Shown piece after piece: positions 12,421 to 24,159 of a DNA stretch of 64,000 nucleotides; positions within the stretch are counted from its first letter, which is position 1, and the number at the start of each line of letters is the position of its first letter. Source of the DNA: Dendrobium chrysotoxum (lineage: Eukaryota > Streptophyta > Magnoliopsida > Asparagales > Orchidaceae); contig CM034304.1 in assembly GCA_019925795.1 (NCBI GenBank), positions 10,541,471-10,605,470 of the forward strand, in the 5' to 3' direction. Below the pieces are notes generated by a model. The model saw only the letters and a program-made list of their open reading frames with translations, was not told where the DNA came from and made no database searches. Position numbers and translations under genes: made by a program.

Positions 12421-15060
12421 ATAATTAGCATCAGATAATTTGACAGGACATAAAGAGAGGAAGAAAGGGTAGAACAGCCAAATAGGCTAGGAAAGGAAGA
12501 ACCTGACTATAGAGCACCAAACTCAGAATACACACAAGAGAGAATAATATAGAATCCAAAGATTGAGAGAGAAACCTATCTCACCGTCATCGCTAGAAAT
12601 CTGTGGGTCTCCGAAAGGATTCTACTTGTGGGGAATAGAATGTAAAGGGTACGACCGAACTATCCCGTAGGACAAAATGATCATAGACCTTCGCACTCTA
12701 CACAAGTAGATCAATGGGAGGGTATATGAGATTATACATATGATTAACCATGGAGGATAGGGGCTTTCACCCACACACCTCGATGGGTAATAATATGCAT
12801 AACCCAAGAGTCACGAGATTTCTCCCATCCGATACATCAGCTCGAATGGGGTTTATTTAATGTGGGGATCGGTCTCCCACGGGCGCAAGCCCCCGTGGTT
12901 AATCACATCTTAGACCTCAGCCTAAGAAAACTCTCGATTAAGGACACTAGATTATTCTCTCAAAAGGATTTGGCACGCAGGAAAATTTCTAGGATCTTCC
13001 TAATCAAGGGGAAAAGATAGGCTCAACTTGGTTATTTCAACATACGTGGATCACAACTGCTAGTAGGATATCCAATTGAAAAGAAATTCCCTGTGAAGGG
13101 ACTTTCTTTTCTCTTTGGATCCCTAATTCTTTATTAAAATGCCCCATTTTTAGATTTTCACAACTCTACACATTAAATACATTACATTAGAATTTAAAAG
13201 AAAAATCTAGACTCTCCTGCAGGATTATCCTAAGCAATCAAAACCAATCATCCCAAGCAGTTATATATAAAAATAAAAGTACTCAAACCAACCACACTTG
13301 GCCATGCACTAATTTATTTAGGGGCTAAACAGCTAAAGCACCTGTAGCAGTTATTTATGATTCATTTATTTTTAGCCCCCTTTTAGCGCTGTACGAGCAT
13401 GGCCACCTACAAAAAATATCGTCAGTCTCAAAATCGTCCCTAACCTATGGGTAGTCTATCGCCCATCACATCACAGAGATAATGCAGTAAATAAAACCAT
13501 CACAACAAAAATCATCACAGAGATTTAACACAGAAAACTAAACAACCAACACATGTGTCACATGCAAATCGCCACATCACAGAGACAAGAAAGGAAGAAA
13601 ACACTGGCCTAATCCTAAAGCTAGGAGTCATGTCCTAACAAACAAATCTAAGTGTGTATAGGCTGTGTGGTTTTAGGTATGTCCTATGTAGGATAGTTTA
13701 GTTAAAGTTGTTGGTAATTTGATTTGTTGAAAGGTTAAAGGGAGACTTTAATTTAAGTACAAGTATTAGCCATTTAAGATCAATTTTAAGAATTTTATTT
13801 TAGTGTTTGGTTGATTACTACCTTTGTTGCTCACCGAGGTCGTGAGATTTATCTCACCGTCCTTAGGGCTAACTTAATAGCCTCGTAGGCCTGGGTTACC
13901 CAGTAGTAACCAACTTTGTTAAGTTAATTTTAGTTTGTTGGAGATTAAAAGAAATGTGAATTAAATGAATTATTATTCATTAAGGAGTTTGTTGACTGAT
14001 TTTAAAAGATTATATTAAGGATGAGATTAAACGTTAGGTAAGTTATTAAGGCTCTAAAAGTTTTAGGTTATGATTAAGCTTCAATAAACCTCCTATGTCA
14101 TTCACTTTGTTGATTAAGTTATGATTCATTAGTGTTTAAGGTTGGAGGTGTTTTAGGCTAAGTATGTAATTAATTATAAGAGGGTTTAATTAAGATTTGA
14201 GTTTTTAGAAGTCTTTTATTTAACAAGTTCATTTTTAGGCTTGCTCTCCAATTTTATAATTCTTGGATTCAAGTTGATTTTAATAGTTTTCGATTAGTTA
14301 GTATTTTGATTAAGGGATGATTAATAGATTAATTAGTCTTAGTTAACATTCATATTCAAGTTTTCCCTCTTAATGATTATATGTGTTGATTATGATTTGA
14401 TTAGGAGTTAGATATCTTTTATACATTTGATTTGATCTCTTACTAGTTTGTTAGAGGTTTGATTATAGGTTGGTTATTATCAACGATTAATTAACCTTAG
14501 ATACTAATATATTAGTCCTATGGTAAGGCGTCGCTAAATTTTCTATGTTTTATGTCTCTACCCTATAGTGAGCATGCTTCCTAAGTTTATGTTATCTAAT
14601 ACTCATCCTTAAGTTTTTGTCCTTAGGTGTCACTAATATTGTAGGAGATGAAATGAAGTTCATTTTCTAACCCTTCTGGACATTCATATGTACAGATGGG
14701 TTTAGGGATCTAAAAGAAACAAAAGATCCTAATAATATTGAAGTTACTACAAGGCCCTAAGGGTGAGAGGCGTGCACACTGATGGGCTCCTAAAGGCTAT
14801 CTAAGTTTTAAGAAAAACTCACAGCACCGGGGGCTATGACCCGGTGGTACCGCTCGTAGCACCCACACCGAAATGAATGGGGGCGACTGATTTATTTATG
14901 TAGGCTCCTTCGTCTAATGCTCCAATTGCTCCATGTTCTTTGCTCTCCAAAGTTCCCTCGCAAAGAACACAAAAAAAGAGAAGGAAAAGGTGTGTTAGAG
15001 CACAATTAATTATAAAAATAATAAAAATAAAATATTATTAAAAATATCAACGTACCTTAT
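12421..15060. other. Unresolved LTR-like or noncoding sequence
   Basis: No convincing gene. 12421-13640 could include the 5' LTR of the minus-strand Tat element, but no primer site or paired LTR could be placed. 13641-15060 is T-rich on the plus strand, with a phrase at 13833-13865 (CACCGAGGTCGTGAGATTT) and a CACCGGGGGCTATGACCCGG hairpin-like stretch near 14825 that resemble plant LTR sequence. I cannot give an element boundary, a family or a coding region. Confidence 0.35.
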
Positions 15061-18000
15061 CACTTTCGGGCTTGTATACCGGTTGCCACTTTGTACATCA
15101 CGTGAGTCATTTGCCATTTGGGTTTTCCTCATTTTCGCAAGCATTCAATCTCAAAGCATAAAAGAAACGACGGAAGGACCAAAAGCAAAGCAAGAGATGA
15201 CTAAATGCAATAAAAAGAAAAGAATGAAAATCATAAATGAAAGGAATGTAGGCATTGTTATTGTTAGGCACACTTCTTTGAAGCCAAGGTGCCTCTAGAA
15301 CAGCCTTCTCTCCAATTCAATATAATATGAATAGGAAAGAGGGTGTTTTCAATGCCCTTTGTTGTCCCCACATGCCAAATAAAGCACTTGACACATTTGA
15401 CTCGACTACCCACAATACACTCTTACATAAAGCCTAAAGCAGCTAAGAGAAACGAGTTCCCAAAACTAAACTCAAAAAAGGTAAGTCCTCTTTCGTTTCG
15501 CATTCTTCTAAAATCCAACTCTGGAAACAAATACAAGCAAGAAGGAAGACAAACCCCCCCATTAAAACAAGATCGTTCATTCTAAAAAAGGGGCTTTCAA
15601 TCCAAAATGACCATAAAGCTCCAAATCCCAAAATTCTCTTACGAAACTTCCAAATGAAATAACATACAAAACCCCTTTATCGAAAATAAAGCAAAACACA
15701 AAAAAGGAAGAAAAAAAAGACTCTTTCCAACAAAAGCAATCAAGTGCTTTGTTTATTTGGTGTAGGGTAAGTTCATGAAAATTCTCCGACAAGAAAAGTT
15801 CGTAAAGCTTTCCATCATAAAGCATTCATAAAGCATACCATAAAACTTCTTAGTGCAAAATAATTCACAAAGTTTTTCGTAAAGCTTCCAGCATTCACAA
15901 AATAATCCTAAGTAAACACTTACTTCTCCATACAAGTGCAAAGGAACATACTATCACATTTCTTCCACAAAACATAGCATCAAGCAATACAAATCACCTT
16001 CTCAAAAAGAAACTCGTAAGACCAAGTAACCAATAGAATGTAGGAAGATGCTTTCAAACTCATAAATGAAGCTTTGAACATATATTAAACCAATTTTTAC
16101 ACTTCTACCATAGTTATGAGAATAAGGATTATATTTTTCTATGCCCAACAACAAAATAGTTCTTTAAATAAACCACTTACCAACATATTTCATTCCCAAA
16201 ATGAACATGCAACATGAAATAATGCAAGTTAGCCTTCTGAAGACTCATGATCACTAAAATACCAAAAGGAATGTAGGAGACCAGACTTTGGAATTCATAG
16301 ATGAGGTTTTAAACAAATACCAAATTTTCCTTCATATTCCCACCAAAGCTATCTTAACGAAACTATACATGTATAAAGATGAAAACCCAAGTTATGTTTC
16401 TCCAAGTCAAGCAACAAATAAAAAGTTCATGTGATGTTGAGTCTCAACTTAATTGCAATTATGAGAAAGAGTTCTGATGTAAATTTATCCTCCAAAGCTC
16501 AAGAGACATTTACACATAATTGGCCACATGCTTTTCACACAAAGCTCCAACAAATAAATGGAGATTCAGATATGCCCATGCTCCAACCCAACAATATCAT
16601 CTAAATGGAATCCAAAAGCAGAAAAGGGCAATTCAAAACCATTTCATTCTTTCCAAAAACTTGAGAGATCATTCTAACCACTTCAACAAAATATTAAATT
16701 GATCTTAAACAAAATTCTTATCTGAAGCGCAAGGCACCAAGGTAACATTTCAACACAAGTATCAACATTACTTTATACAAATTTTGAGTAAATATAGAAG
16801 GAATGAGATTTAATAAAATACAAAACGGTAACTCAAAATCCACAAATTCTTTTACAACTAAATATGCCTCCAATCCAGTTCAGAGCATGAAACCAAAGAA
16901 AATCCACATCTAAATCGTCTCCGAAGCAGTTCATAGCACAAAACCAAAGGTAATCTGCATCTAAATCGCTCCCAAATCCGCTTGGAGCATAAAATCGAAG
17001 GGAATATGCATCTAAATCATCTCTGAATCAGCTCGGAGCGTAAAATAAGTGAAAATATGCATCCAAATCGTCTCCGATTCAGCTCGGAGCATAAAACCAA
17101 AGGGAATATGTGTCTAAATCGTCTCTGGATCAGCTCAGAGCATAAAACAAGTGAAAATATACATCTGACTCGTCTCCAAATCAGTCTGGAACATAAAACC
17201 AAAAGAAATCTGCATATTACTCGTCTCCAAATCAGTTCAGAGCATAAAATCAAAGAAAATCGGCACTCGTTTTATCTCTAAAATGATTTTGGGTGCGAGA
17301 CAGATGGAAATCTGTACTTAGCTTATATAAAAGATTTCAAATCGTCTACCATATGGTACAACCCATTAATAAGTACAGATTTTATACACAAAGTGACTAA
17401 ACCAACTTTTCCCTCAAGCAACATAAATCGACACGCTTTTTTTTTTTGCCCACATCCCTTGAGATTTTCCCATAGTTAGCAATAACTCTTATCCTCCCTT
17501 GAAAGCATTGAAACATCCTCCAACAAATATAACAAATCTAAGAGTAGCGAAGCATTCTCAAGGTTCATCACGATAGAGATTAAAACCCCTTTTGCCAAGT
17601 TTAAAAGAGATAGAAAATAAAATCAGCAATTCAACTTTTCTTAAAACAAAGCTTCGACATAGGAAAGATCTTCCAAAGCCTTTGAAACACATTTTTTTTA
17701 TGTGAAGTTATTAGCTAAGCAATGATAAAACTTGCAAATCATGAAGAATGTATACCAATGTAAGGATTCAAAGAGCAAGGACTCAATCAAACTAGATTTA
17801 TGATACATAGACATCGCATTATATTACTAAGGCATTTCATCGAGCAACTAATATGCAACATGATAAGGCCAAACCGAACAAGTCGATGCGAGAATTTTCG
17901 CTTTACAATCACATGTAGCTAGGCAAGAGAGGAAAATTCACTCACACGTTTGAATAAAAAAAAAATCTCCACAACACAATCTGTTTGGGGTCTATCCAAA

Positions 18001-18589
18001 CAACAAACCCATATATATGACAATATATAAACTAGGCCAATAAACCTTTGAGCACATTTCATCATGACACAACTTATGGTAAGGAGCTACTAACAGTTAA
18101 TTTTCATCCTTGATTACTTTACTCTTATGAGAAAAGGAGAAAGAAAAACTAAAGTTAATTTCAGCTCTCATGCTCTGTAAATCATAAAAAAAAAATGTTT
18201 AGCATCGCTACTTCTAACTAGAGATGAATTTCACATAAGACAAGGCATATCATGAGTATCTATACTAACAAAATATCTCTCCAAACCATACGTTGATGAT
18301 GATATTTCAAAAAAAAAACTAATCTCTTCCACTTGTCAGGTTTAGATGGGGAGATTTCCTCACACAAACTTCTAAATAAAGTGCAGAAATGGAATAAAAG
18401 AAAGAACAAGAGGAATCAGTAGGAGGAATGGGAAGGAGGGGAAGTGAAGGGAGAAGAAGAAGAAAATGAGGAAATGTAAGAACGATAAGTTGAGAGAAAT
18501 CTGAAAGAAAAAAAAAACAAAAAAAAAAGCAAAGAAAGGAGAAGAATAAAGAAGAAAAAGTAAGAAGAAGAGGGGAAGGGATGAAGGTA
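15061..18589. other. AT-rich noncoding stretch (possible first intron of a minus-strand gene)
   Basis: No ORF above about 80 codons has recognisable content. Two diverged copies of a block beginning GAATGTAGGA are visible near 16037 and 16271. A 51-bp minisatellite lies at 16866-17273, and A-rich runs are frequent. On the minus strand this stretch follows a candidate splice donor at about 18590, so it may be intronic, but no downstream exon was recognised in the window. Confidence 0.3.
16866..17273. repeat. 51-bp minisatellite, eight copies in exact register
   Basis: Eight consecutive units start at 16866, 16917, 16968, 17019, 17070, 17121, 17172 and 17223, each exactly 51 bases. The consensus begins GTCTCCRAATCAGYTCGGAG and ends with ATCTAAATC. 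Units differ by several substitutions but by no net indel. As 51 is a multiple of three, reading frames stay open in 17-residue steps on both strands (for example 17057-17281 plus and 17017-17253 minus). These ORFs are explained by the repeat and are not called as genes. A weak ninth copy may follow to about 17325. Confidence 0.92.
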
Positions 18590-19030
18590 TACCTGCTGGT
18601 GGGAGCTGGGCTTGGCTAGGACGGAGGATTAACGGAGAGGAGAAGGCTTCGGCGTCGGCTCCTATGGCGTTGGCGAACTAGAAGAGGCGAAGAAGAGAGG
18701 GGTTCTGTCGCCTGGCCTTTTGCGAACAGAGAGCGAGAGAAAGAAAGCGAGAGAGGGCTTGGGCGTTAGGCGTCGTGTGTGAGAAAATCTCTGTGTGCGA
18801 ATTCTTGGAGCCGGGTTATGCCCGGGAGAGTTGCGAGAGCTTCGGAGACAATCCCGCTGCCTCGCCTTCGCGATCCCGCCTCTATACACCGATCAAGAAA
18901 GTGGCCGCTGCCTCCCACTAATCAACACCTGCGTTCTTTCTCAAAATGAGAAGCTCACGGGACTGGGGACTGCGGCAACGGCAGAATCAGGCTTTAAACG
19001 CAATCGAAGCCGTCGGTTACGTTTCTTGAT
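18590..19030 (-). other. Candidate first exon / 5' UTR of an unidentified minus-strand gene
   Basis: Read on the minus strand, this block is GC- and CpG-rich in an AT-rich neighbourhood and contains long CT runs (around 18735-18755) typical of plant 5' leaders. It ends in CACCAGCAG followed by GTATACC at about 18590, a good splice donor, and then a long pyrimidine-rich stretch. A short ORF with MYRGG... (18662-18889) runs through it but has no recognisable domain. The gene body is not found to the left, so this may equally be a transposon leader, a noncoding RNA start or an orphan exon. Confidence 0.3.
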
Positions 19031-19507
19031 TTAGAAATTAGATTCAAATTGTTAAGAAAGTCAAATGGGCATGAATAGAAATTAATCCAATCTGATTTGG
19101 GCTAAACTTGGCTCAAACTAAGTCAATTTAGGTTTAATTGGGCTTAGTCAATTTAGATAAATAAAATTAAACTCAAATTGCAATTGATTTGGCTAAGATT
19201 GAACTCGTCGCGATCAAATCAAACTATGCGGGCTAATCGAACGTGGTCGAGTCTAATTCGACTCAATTCGAGTTGATTTGATCTTGAATTAGGCTCAATG
19301 AGGTTCGACCAAAGCAGTCAAAGTCCCTCGAACAGAAACTAGCAAAAATTGAGGTCAACAAGACTGTGAACTGGGAAAAATATAAAGATTGACAAGAAGA
19401 AATGCCAAAATTTATGGCCAAATTTGTATACGCCTTGTTTTGGACATTGATGAAATAAATATTTTTGTTTAAACTTTGTATTATCATTGATTCATATTAA
19501 AGGGCTT

Positions 19508-20793
19508 TTAGTGTATTCATTGATTAATTTTTCATGAAAAATAATAAATCTTATAAATAAAGGTAAGTTTTATATTGATATTGATTCTCATTTTAATAAA
19601 GTTTTAATAAAATAATACTGCATTCTTATAATTTTACATTCTTATAGTATATAGTAAATAAAGAGTGAACTTATGATGAATGTTTATAAAAAAAAATTCT
19701 TAAGTGAATACACATGTTGAATAACATGAACAGTGTTGTGGTGTTGGGGTTTAGAACAACATATTATCGATACACAGTAAAAGTGCAATGAAAGCTCAAT
19801 AAAATCATAGTAAAAGCGTATCAAATAACTGAAGTTATATTGACATTATCAAGAAATTGTTCCTTACACAATTAATACATAGTGAAAACACATATAGTAA
19901 CATGATTTAAATTAAAACAACTCATTTTATTACAATGAATTTAATACAATTATTGAATTTAATATAGAGTTATTTTAATTTAACAATCATTACAATTAAA
20001 TTTAGTATAATTACAACTCTAAAGCAATGACATCCATCATTATCCTTGTGTACTCAAGCCTCGGTTATGAATTCCTCATTGAAGCATTTGTACATGCTTG
20101 AGAACTTAATCTGACTTATAGTGTATTCTTTGATTAATTTTTCCTGTAAAATAACAAATCTTGTAAATAAAGATAAGTTTTATATTGATATTGATTCTTA
20201 TATTAATGAAGTTCCAATTAAAATAATTTAGAAATTTCATAATTATACATTCTTATAGTACGCAATAAATAAAGAGTGAAGTTATATTGAACGTTTATAA
20301 AAAAAATTCCTTGAGTGAATACACATGTTGAATAGCATGAAAAGTGTTGTGGTGTTGGGGTTTATAACAACACATTATCGATACGCAGTAAAAGCGTAGT
20401 GAAAACGCACAAAAAGCTCAATGAAAGCATAATAAAAGAGCGTCAATACACAGTAAAAGTGTAGTAAAAGCGCAGCAAAGTACAGTAAAAATGAACCCAA
20501 AAACTAGCAAAAGCATAGTAAAAGCGTAATAAAAGCGCAGCAAATACACAATGAATAGACAGTAAAAGCGCAATAAATTACAGTGAATATACAGTAATGT
20601 TATCTTGATAGTTTATAAAAAATTATTACAATGAACTTCAATTCTTAATTAATGTTTAAGACAGAGTAAATAAGTAGTAAATACGCAGTTGATACACGGT
20701 AAATATGCAATAACTATATAATAAATACACAGTACATATATAGTAATAAGCGGCAAATACACAATTATTACACAGTCATTACACGGTCAATAC
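19508..20793. repeat. Tandem noncoding repeat (about 611-bp unit) with CAGTAAAAGCG-like words
   Basis: The segment starting at about 19508 (AGTGTATTCATTGATTAATT) recurs at about 20119 with many shared stretches, such as TTTTATATTGATATTGATTC and GTGAATACACATGTTGAATA, so a unit of about 611 bases is duplicated. From about 20380 a short word (CAGTAAAAGCGCAGCAAA and variants) is repeated many times. The array is interrupted at 20793 by the copia element and resumes at 31994. No coding content. Confidence 0.7.
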
Positions 20794-21099
20794 TGTTGTG
20801 ATTTGGGTGAATCGGTTTGTTCATATGAATTCTAATCCAAGTTTATATTTTTGATTATTACAAAAGCTTATTGTTTGTCTAATTCATCTTCTAACATATA
20901 TTTGAGTTTTTGTTGTGTACTAAAGTATTTTTTCAGGAAATTCACACTCTAGATTGTCGAAGACTTCAAGTTCACTTGTCCACTATAAATGAAGTCTGTA
21001 AATTTTCTTTTTCTTGAGTCTGAGAGAGTGTGATTGTTAAGTTGGATAACTGTGCACACACACACACATTGGGGGAGTAAAAATTTTAAGTTTTTTAAA

Positions 21100-21620
21100 C
21101 TAATCGTACAGTACGATTTGATATCGTACGGGATAATCTGTACAATATGTCCTCCAGAAAGAACCCACCTGCCAAGAAATTTTTTTAAGGCATGTTCGTA
21201 CAGTACGAATACTATTCGTACATGAGTTTTTACTGTACGAACCGCTCAAAATTGGGTTCGTCCATATATTCGTACGGGACGAACAGTTCGGACGAAGCGC
21301 TCTGTTCCATTCGTCCAAGGGTTCGTACAGGACGAAATGTTCGTACGAAGCTCATTGACTTGATCGTCCAAGGGTTCGTATGGGACTAATGGTTCGTACG
21401 AAGCTCACTGACTTGATCATCCAAGGGTTCGTCCATGACGAAACAGTCGTACGAAGCGCTCTGACTCGATCTTCCAAGCGTTCGTACGGGACAAAATATT
21501 CGTACGAACGGCTCTAACTTGTTCGTCTGATGAGTCGTACGAGACGGATCGTTTGATGTTCTGAACTATTCGTACAGTACAATCTTAGATCGTACGGGAC
21601 GATCAGCACGGACTTAACTT
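21100..21620 (+). promoter_or_regulatory. Palindrome array in U3 of the 5' LTR
   Basis: More than fifteen half or full palindromes of the type TTCGTAC-RGK-ACGAA, TTCGTACGAA or CGTACGGGACGAA lie within 520 bases upstream of the TATA-like box at 21658. They occur in pairs such as TTCGTCCAAGGGTTCGTAC. Sireviruses of other plants carry arrays of a different palindrome at the same place, so a regulatory or packaging role is plausible. The direct evidence is only the repeats and their location. Confidence 0.75.
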
Positions 21621-21657
21621 GAAATTTTAGTTTTTGGACGGTTTTTTCTGTCCCAAG

Positions 21658-21668
21658 TATAAAAATGA
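21658..21668 (+). promoter_or_regulatory. TATA-like box of the 5' LTR
   Basis: GTATAAAAATG, placed just after the palindrome array and about 690 bases before the end of the LTR; the same box is kept in the 3' LTR at 31270-31280. It is the best candidate for the start of the element's genomic RNA. Confidence 0.6.
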
Positions 21669-22346
21669 CTCAAAACTGACTGAAGGAAAAATTCTTCTGC
21701 GAAAATTCTTTTGGAAAGTGAAATGAGAGTGATTGGGAGAGGGTTTGGGAGTGAGTTTTGAGAGATCTTTTAAGAGAGAATTGTGAGGAGATTCACAAGG
21801 TTATCCAATTGAGAGGATTTCTTTTACTTGTTCTTCAAGCATCTTCCTAGTTCCTTGGAGGCTTTTGCAAGAGCATTATTCGAGAGGATTCTGGTTCTCT
21901 GCCGCACTTGGAGGGTGAAAAGGACGACGGTTCTCTGTCGCACCGGGGTTGGTGGAAGAGAGTTTGTAAAGGCTTCTCCGCCTTGCTGTGGGGGCAAAAG
22001 AGAGTCACTTGAGTTTAGTGCAATACCTAGAGAAGGAGTCTCTAGGGAGTGGATGTAGGTCGTGTTTTGACTGAACCATTATAAATTTTGGTGTTTTCAT
22101 TTCACTGTTCATTTTCAGCATTTTTATTTTTCTGTAGTTTATTTTCCTTGTGGTTGAATTTCTGTGTTGAACAAAAGAGCCAAGACTATCTCTGTTCGTA
22201 CAGTACGAAGTTATATCATACTGTACGATTAGCTTTAAAATTTTCTGAAATATCAAGAGTAATTTTTAAAAGAACCGATTCACCCCCCCTCTTGGTTAGC
22301 CTAGGGACATGAGCAATAGGTCTAACAAACTTTTCACTCTTTCAAG

Positions 22347-22359
22347 TGGTATCAGAGCC
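22347..22359 (+). other. Primer binding site for initiator Met-tRNA
   Basis: TGGTATCAGAGCC, two bases after the LTR end, matches the 3' end of plant initiator methionine tRNA. This is the usual primer of copia elements and confirms the plus-strand orientation and the LTR boundary. Confidence 0.95.
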
Positions 22360-22397
22360 AATTTCAAAAATAACTGTTTTAAATACTTTTTGAAATT

Positions 22398-23468
22398 TTG
22401 ATCATGGCTAATTTTGGAAATAGAAATATTATGGAAGGATACTCGATCACTAGACCACCGTTATTTGATAATATCCCTTTTGATTTTTGGAAAACTCGCA
22501 TGTCTACTTTTCTGCAATCACTTAACTATCGCATGTGGATGTTAGTTCAGGATGGTTATACTGAACCTACTAGGATTGTAGAAGGAATAAGAGTTCAAAC
22601 ACCTTTTGAAAACTGGACTGTAGAAGAACGTGAACTAGCTCAACTGAATGCTAAGTGTTTTAATAGTTTCTTTTATGCTTTAAAGTCAGAAGATTACATG
22701 CGTGTGTCTACCTGTAAATCAGGAAAAAAAATTTGGGATAGGCTTTGCATCACATATGAAGGTACGAATGAAGTGAAATAAACTAGATTGAACATTCTCT
22801 TGCACGACTATAAACTTTTTCGCATGAAACAGAATGAATCAATCTCTAACATGTACACTCGTTTTACACACATAGCCACTTCATTGCATGCTTTAGGTAG
22901 GGAGTTGACGAATACAGAGAAAGTTAACAAGATATTACGTTGTTTACCTCCTGCATATGATGCAAAGATAACTGCAATAACAGAATCTAAAGATTTGAAT
23001 GTTTATTCTGTTGATAATCTTCTTGGATCACTAATTATTTACGAGCAATCGGTGACTCAAAGACAGATTAATACAGGTGAGAAGCGAAAGGAGAAGAACA
23101 TTGCTTTAAAGGTGGACGATTCTGAAAGTGATCAGTCTCTACCTGAGGACGAAGAGGATATAGCCCTGATGACGAGACAATTTAGAAGTTTCCTAAAAAG
23201 GAAGCAGAGAAGACGCCAGCAGTGGAACAAAGATAAGTTCCAGAAGAATGTTAAGGCTTCTAATGAAGTCATTTGCTATGAGTGCAGGAAGTCAGGACAC
23301 ATCAAGACAGATTGCCCCAATCTCAAAGGAAATCCTAGTAAGGAGAAGACCGAGGAGAAACCAAAGGATAGAAGTGGTAAAAAGAGAGTACAACGAGCTT
23401 TCTGGGCAGACTCAGCTTCAGATTCGTCAGAAACACACCAGAAGAGGAAGTTACCAATTTTTGCTTAA
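22398..23468 (+). pseudogene. Gag of the Sirevirus-type element
   Basis: The frame opens at 22398 and runs to TAA at 23466-23468, with a single in-frame stop at 22779-22781 (after NEVK), most easily explained as CAA to TAA. Early residues RPPLFDNIPFDFWKTRM match the copia gag N-terminal region, and the gag body continues with YKLFRMKQNESISNMYTRF and ILRCLPPAYDAKI. A CCHC zinc knuckle, CYECRKSGHIKTDC, is at about 23275-23316. Apart from the one stop, the gag is nearly intact. The next ORF starts inside its stop codon (TAATG overlap). Confidence 0.9.
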
Positions 23469-24155
23469 TGGCTGATAATCTCGACCATTCAGATGAGGAT
23501 GAGGTATGTGATTTAAGCTATGAAGAATTATTTGAAGTTTCTGAACGCATACACTCTGTATATAGAAAACTTAAGAAACTGTACGTTAAGTTAAATTTGG
23601 ATTATATAGAGCTGCAGAAAGATTATGAGATCCTTAGGAAAGATCATACATTAATTGACAGCAACCACATGACTTTGTTAGATGAGTATGATGATTTAAA
23701 CAAACAGCATAATCTTTTAAAATCATCAAATGCTCAACTTGAAAATGATTTTAAGACCTTTATGGATGAATCGGATTCTAGAGAGAATGAGTTAAAAATT
23801 GACAATTTGATTTTAGAAAGTGCTAATGCTTATCTTAAAGTTCATATTAAAGCACTTAAGAAAAATAAAAATTCACCTAAACTTGAAGAGTTTCATAAAT
23901 CTTACCACAAGATCATTGACTCAAGATCTAAAAAAAATTTTTAGGAAGAATAGGTTGGTGAATCCCTTTCCAGGGATAAAGTATTTTTCTTGTGGTAGCT
24001 CAGGACATATTTCCCACACCTGTACACTTAAGTATAGAACACATTTAGTGCGGAGACCTAAGGTGCATAAATCACAGCATATCACATATGCATCTGGTTT
24101 AAAATTGTCAAGAGGTGAACCCAAACTTGTTTGGGTTCCCAAGACTAACGTTTGA
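23468..24155 (+). pseudogene. Coiled-coil extension and second zinc knuckle of the gag region
   Basis: A 158-codon frame begins with ATG overlapping the gag stop. It is acidic and then strongly heptad-like (ERIHSVYRKLKKLYVKLNLD and onward to residue 150), predicting a long coiled coil. A frameshift near the A-run at 23928-23937 leads into a frame with a second knuckle of form FSCGSSGHISHTC, whose first cysteine is replaced by tyrosine. A long coiled coil after gag is seen in several Sirevirus lineages. It would serve particle assembly if the frame were whole. Confidence 0.7.
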
Positions 24156-24159
24156 TCAT

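Larger units (their letters stand above)
20794..22344 (+). repeat. 5' LTR of the Sirevirus-type copia element
   Basis: 1551 bases, starting TGTTGTGATTTGGG and ending CTCTTTCA. The U3 part (21106-21620) is packed with palindromic words of the form TTCGTACAGTACGAA, and a further pair lies at about 22195. A TATA-like GTATAAAAATG stands at 21658-21668. The CA microsatellite at about 21056 and the primer site right after the LTR help to fix the boundaries. Confidence 0.95.

Noticed and set aside
12421..13640. 5' LTR of the first Tat element
   Set aside because: Position is right, but no second copy, terminal TG/CA pair or primer site could be placed, so it is listed only as unresolved.
17017..17281. 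Overlapping ORFs on both strands coding a 17-residue repeat
   Set aside because: They follow directly from the 51-bp minisatellite, which is open in several frames; no start context or domain supports a gene.
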